Origin: Alistipes sp.
Lineage (GTDB): Bacteria > Bacteroidota > Bacteroidia > Bacteroidales > Rikenellaceae
Direction: 5' to 3'
Assembly: GCA_021202985.1 (NCBI GenBank)
Contig: JAJQCA010000014.1
Coordinates: 24,251-88,250 of the forward strand
Length of the DNA: 64,000 nt
Position numbers and translations under genes: made by a program. Positions 61,374 through 64,000 of this stretch are shown here, piece by piece; position 1 is the stretch's first letter, and the number at the start of each line of letters is the position of its first letter. The notes under the pieces were generated by a model, which was given only the letters and a program-made list of their open reading frames with translations, was not told where the DNA came from and did not search any database.

Positions 61374-61766
61374 CTATTCGGGGAGGAATTTCATTTTCGT
61401 TACCACCGCCCGCAGCACCGTATAAACTTCCGGGCCGATTTCATAACGATACCTTGCAAGCATTCCTTCCAGCAGTAATATCTCCTCCTCGGAGAAACAG
61501 AACGCCACAAGCGTATATGAAGCATCGGTGTAATAATAGGCCTTACGCCTGCGGCAATATCCGATCGGGGAGTAATAACCGAGGAAATCGTCGTTTCGCA
61601 TGCACTCGATATCGAGCTGGATGGTTCGCACGGTAACGGCGAAGCCGGTGCGGCGGCTGCATTCCTCCTGCATGAACAGGGTCTTCACGTAGTCGTATTT
61701 CCGGAGTAAGGAATCGATGACACGGTAGCGTGCCAATGCAAATTTGTTCTGGGGCATAATTATCAT
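61374..61766 (-). CDS. Short WYL-type (YafY-like) regulator lacking the WYL domain
   Basis: This 130-residue protein has the N-terminal part of WYL/YafY regulators: ALARYRVIDSLLRKYDYVKTLF, then a helix-turn-helix ending VTVRTIQLDIECMRNDDFLGYYSPIGYCRRRKAYYYTDASYTL. It then has one more helical segment (FSEEEILLLEGMLARYRYEIGPEVYTVLRAVVTKMKF). The ligand-binding WYL domain and C-terminal extension of full-length members (about 300 residues) are absent, and the downstream 54 bp do not restore it. It is the first gene of the eCIS run, so it is a candidate cluster regulator. The start may be 61757 (MPQNKF). The role is inferred from position. Confidence 0.72.
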   Translation of the reverse strand: MIIMPQNKFALARYRVIDSLLRKYDYVKTLFMQEECSRRTGFAVTVRTIQLDIECMRNDDFLGYYSPIGYCRRRKAYYYTDASYTLVAFCFSEEEILLLEGMLARYRYEIGPEVYTVLRAVVTKMKFLPE

Positions 61767-62075
61767 ATAAGTTGTTACAACCGAACGGGGTCGGACAATT
61801 AAGTAGCGTATATTTTATTGCCGGAAACCCCGTGGTCGACTTCTTACACCACCTTCACTGACCTGTTTTTCGCTATCCGGAAACTAAAAGGTAAACAATA
61901 ATTTAATGTCTTACAATACCCTAACGACCATATACGGGAATATGTAGTGGGATACACCATTTAGTAAGCCGCGCGGACAAATACAATATTTTAGACGCTT
62001 TATTCCCGGCATACCTCACGATACCGGAATTAGTAAATATTTATTATTTTGCGGGGAATATAAAAACCTGAGGCC
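61767..62075. promoter_or_regulatory. Divergent control region between the eCIS cluster and the GH2 gene
   Basis: This 309-bp AT-rich region is divergent. For the GH2 gene, TTATTTTG at 62044-62051 matches TAnnTTTG in all but one base, 24 nt before the ATG; no good -33 was found. No consensus promoter for the eCIS side was found by eye. No gene is seen. Confidence 0.4.
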
Positions 62076-64000
62076 ATGCTTAAAATATATTCCGCAAAGA
62101 TTATTATAGTTTCAACCCTTCTTTTTTGTTGCGTGTCCGCAGCCGGGCGGGCCGAAAGTCCCCGCCGTGAACAGAAACTGGAAAAGGAATGGAGGTTTAC
62201 CAAAGGCGACCCTGCGGGGGCTATGGAAGCCGGTTACGACGATTCGGCATGGGAGGTGGTGAGGGTGCCGCACGACTGGGCCGTATACGGGCCGTTCGAT
62301 AGTATCCACGACGCTCAGAAAGTGGCGATAGTGCAGAATCTGGAACAGGTCGCCACCCTCAAAACCGGGCGCACCGGCGGCCTGCCTTATATCGGTGTGG
62401 GATGGTATCGCCGGGAACTTCCGGAATTCGCTCCCGGGGAGACCGTAACCCTGCTGTTCGACGGGGCGATGAGCGAGGCCCGTGTCTATGTGAACGGGCA
62501 GGAGGCCTACTTCTGGCCCTACGGGTACAACTCGTTCCACTGCGACATTACGCCCCATCTCGATAGTTCCGGTGGCGATAATATACTGGCCGTCAGGCTC
62601 GAAAACCTGCCGGAGTCGTCACGCTGGTATCCCGGTGCGGGTCTGTACCGCAATGTCCACCTGATAACCACCCGAAAGACGCATATCCCCGTCTGGGGGA
62701 CATATGTCACGACTCCCGAAGCCGGACCGGACCGGGCCACGGTCCGGCTCGAAACCACGGTGCAGGATGGTACCGGGAACACTTCGGTGTCGACCGTCAT
62801 CACGGACCAGGGCGGCAGGCAGGTGGCCATGTCGGACGGTTACGAAATGCAGGGCGGGAAATTTATTCAAACTTTCAGTATTTCGGAACCGGACCTCTGG
62901 TCGCCCGAGAATCCCGCTTTATATGTCGCCCATACAAGGGTATTTGAAGACGGGGAACTTTCCGACTATTACACCACCCGCTTCGGTATCCGAAGCCTCG
63001 AATTTATTCCCGACCGCGGCTTTTTCCTCAACGGGGAGCCGCGAAAAATACAGGGCGTATGCAACCATCACGACCTCGGCCCTCTCGGAGCCGCCGTAAA
63101 TACCGCCGCCCTGCGCCGGCAGCTCGCAATTCTTAAAGACATGGGGTGCGACGCAATCCGCACCGCCCATAACATGCCCGCTCCGGAACTGGTCGCCCTT
63201 TGCGACGAAATGGGGTTCATGGTGATGGTCGAACCCTTCGACGAGTGGGACATCGCAAAATGCCGCAACGGCTACCACCGTTATTTCCACGAGTGGGCCG
63301 AACGCGATATGGTGAATATGATACATAACTACCGCAACAACCCTTCGGTGATTATGTGGAGCATCGGTAACGAGGTGCCGAGCCAGTGCGCCGCCGAGGG
63401 GTACAGGACCGCGGCCTTCCTCCGCGACATCTGCCACCGCGAGGACCCTACGCGGCCCGTAACCTGCGGGATGGACCAGGTAAAGTGTGTAATCGGCAAC
63501 GGGTTCGCCGAACAGACCGATATCCCCGGTTTTAATTACCGGGTACACCTCTACGAGGAGGCTTACGAGACACTCCCGCAAAAGATTGTGCTGGGGGCGG
63601 AAACTTCGTCCACGTTCAGTTCGAGGGGTATTTACAAATTCCCGGTTACCCCCGGCAAGAACGTGACACACCCCGACCAGCAATGCTCCTCGTACGACCT
63701 TGAATGCGCCTCGTGGTCCAACCTGCCGGACGAGGATTTCGCAATGGTGGACGACCACGACTGGAACATCGGCCAGTTCGTCTGGACCGGGTTCGACTAT
63801 CTGGGTGAGCCTACCCCCTACGACGGGACATGGCCTAACCACAGTTCCATGTTCGGGATCATCGACCTTGCATCCATACCCAAGGACCGCTACTGGCTCT
63901 ACCGCAGCCAGTGGAACCGCACCGACCATACCCTACACATCCTGCCCCACTGGAACTGGGAGGGCCGGGAGGGCGAAACCACCCCCGTTTTCGTCTACAC
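62076..64000 (+). CDS. Glycoside hydrolase family 2 enzyme, beta-galactosidase-like (3' end outside window)
   Basis: The frame is open from the ATG at 62076 to the edge (641 residues). A signal peptide (MLKIYSAKIIIVSTLLFCCVSAAG) is followed by the GH2 sugar-binding sandwich (WRFTKGDP, VRVPHDWAVYGPF, GGLPYIGVGWYRREL, LLFDGAMSEARVYVNGQEAYFWPYGYNSFHCDITPHL, ENLPESSRWYPGAGLYRNVHL), an immunoglobulin-like domain, then the TIM barrel. There NHHDLGPLGAAVN, IRTAHNMPAPELVALCDEMGFMVMVEPFDEW and IMWSIGNEVPSQ give Glu433 as acid/base, and IVLGAETSST gives Glu509 as probable nucleophile. It is intact as far as seen. It is unrelated to the eCIS cluster upstream and is probably part of a glycan locus continuing past the window. 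Confidence 0.92.
   Translation, partial: MLKIYSAKIIIVSTLLFCCVSAAGRAESPRREQKLEKEWRFTKGDPAGAMEAGYDDSAWEVVRVPHDWAVYGPFDSIHDAQKVAIVQNLEQVATLKTGRTGGLPYIGVGWYRRELPEFAPGETVTLLFDGAMSEARVYVNGQEAYFWPYGYNSFHCDITPHLDSSGGDNILAVRLENLPESSRWYPGAGLYRNVHLITTRKTHIPVWGTYVTTPEAGPDRATVRLETTVQDGTGNTSVSTVITDQGGRQVAMSDGYEMQGGKFIQTFSISEPDLWSPENPALYVAHTRVFEDGELSDYYTTRFGIRSLEFIPDRGFFLNGEPRKIQGVCNHHDLGPLGAAVNTAALRRQLAILKDMGCDAIRTAHNMPAPELVALCDEMGFMVMVEPFDEWDIAKCRNGYHRYFHEWAERDMVNMIHNYRNNPSVIMWSIGNEVPSQCAAEGYRTAAFLRDICHREDPTRPVTCGMDQVKCVIGNGFAEQTDIPGFNYRVHLYEEAYETLPQKIVLGAETSSTFSSRGIYKFPVTPGKNVTHPDQQCSSYDLECASWSNLPDEDFAMVDDHDWNIGQFVWTGFDYLGEPTPYDGTWPNHSSMFGIIDLASIPKDRYWLYRSQWNRTDHTLHILPHWNWEGREGETTPVFVY

Noticed and set aside
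41853..61766. Prophage or type VI secretion system
   Set aside because: No capsid, portal, terminase, replication or lysis genes were seen, which argues against a phage. The single 496-residue sheath, DUF4255, LysM adaptor, Afp11/12-like proteins and AAA ATPase fit eCIS, and the TssK/TssL/TssM-type membrane complex of a type VI system is absent.

Overview
The window is from a Bacteroidales genome. Supporting signs are tandem SusC/SusD pairs, Mfa/FimA-type fimbrial lipoproteins, BACON-like repeats, and promoters of the Bacteroidetes form (TTG or TTTG, about 20 nt, TAnnTTTG). The high GC and the mix of families suggest Alistipes or another member of the Rikenellaceae, but the genus is an inference.

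Layout. (1) 1-12.7 kb is a glycan-utilisation locus: the end of one SusC, its SusD, a second SusC broken by a one-base shift in a G7 run, its SusD, and two convergent paralogous GH99/GH71-like enzymes. One of these is secreted and one is a lipoprotein; the lipoprotein gene is in an operon with a DUF4998/discoidin lipoprotein. (2) 12.9-15.7 kb holds tRNA-Asn(GTT) with its own promoter and terminator, then an SOS-type mutasome pair in which UmuD is a tandem fusion of two UmuD-like domains and overlaps UmuC. (3) 15.7-29.7 kb is a fimbrial locus. It starts with 87-bp repeats and a tyrosine recombinase. Next comes a 586-bp segment bounded by perfect 20-bp inverted repeats, containing a consensus promoter that points away from the fimbrial genes. 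Then follow an Rrf2-like regulator, a structured leader, the major fimbrillin, an Mfa2-type anchor, a second fimbrillin and two very large tip-like subunits. The likely logic is a phase-variable fimbrial operon sequenced in the OFF orientation. (4) 29.8-37.0 kb is a plus-strand operon (TonB-dependent receptor, DUF4876 lipoprotein, DUF6850 barrel, fimbrillin-like/FSU lipoprotein). It converges on a minus-strand operon (37.1-41.1 kb: ABC ATPase, permease, DUF4857 protein, OB-fold lipoprotein, PepSY membrane protein). Together these look like an import system, perhaps for a metal or haem. (5) 41.3-41.8 kb is a scar in which a truncated ECF sigma factor and a truncated sialate O-acetylesterase run into each other. 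(6) 41.9-61.8 kb, all minus strand, is an extracellular contractile injection system (eCIS, of the kind described in Bacteroidetes as BIS). It has a short WYL-type regulator, DUF4255 protein, sheath, two tubes, a tiny DUF5908 gene, LysM protein, VgrG-like spike, PAAR tip, gp25, two large baseplate proteins, a fibre-like protein, a CIS tape-measure-family protein and an AAA ATPase. A membrane protein of unknown role follows. (7) 62.1 kb to the end is a GH2 enzyme cut by the window edge.

The strongest leads are the recombinase-linked invertible promoter of the fimbrial operon, the tandem UmuD fusion, the eCIS with its unusual linker, regulator and membrane protein, and the structured leader ahead of the major fimbrillin. 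All family assignments come from reading the translated sequences; no database search was run.
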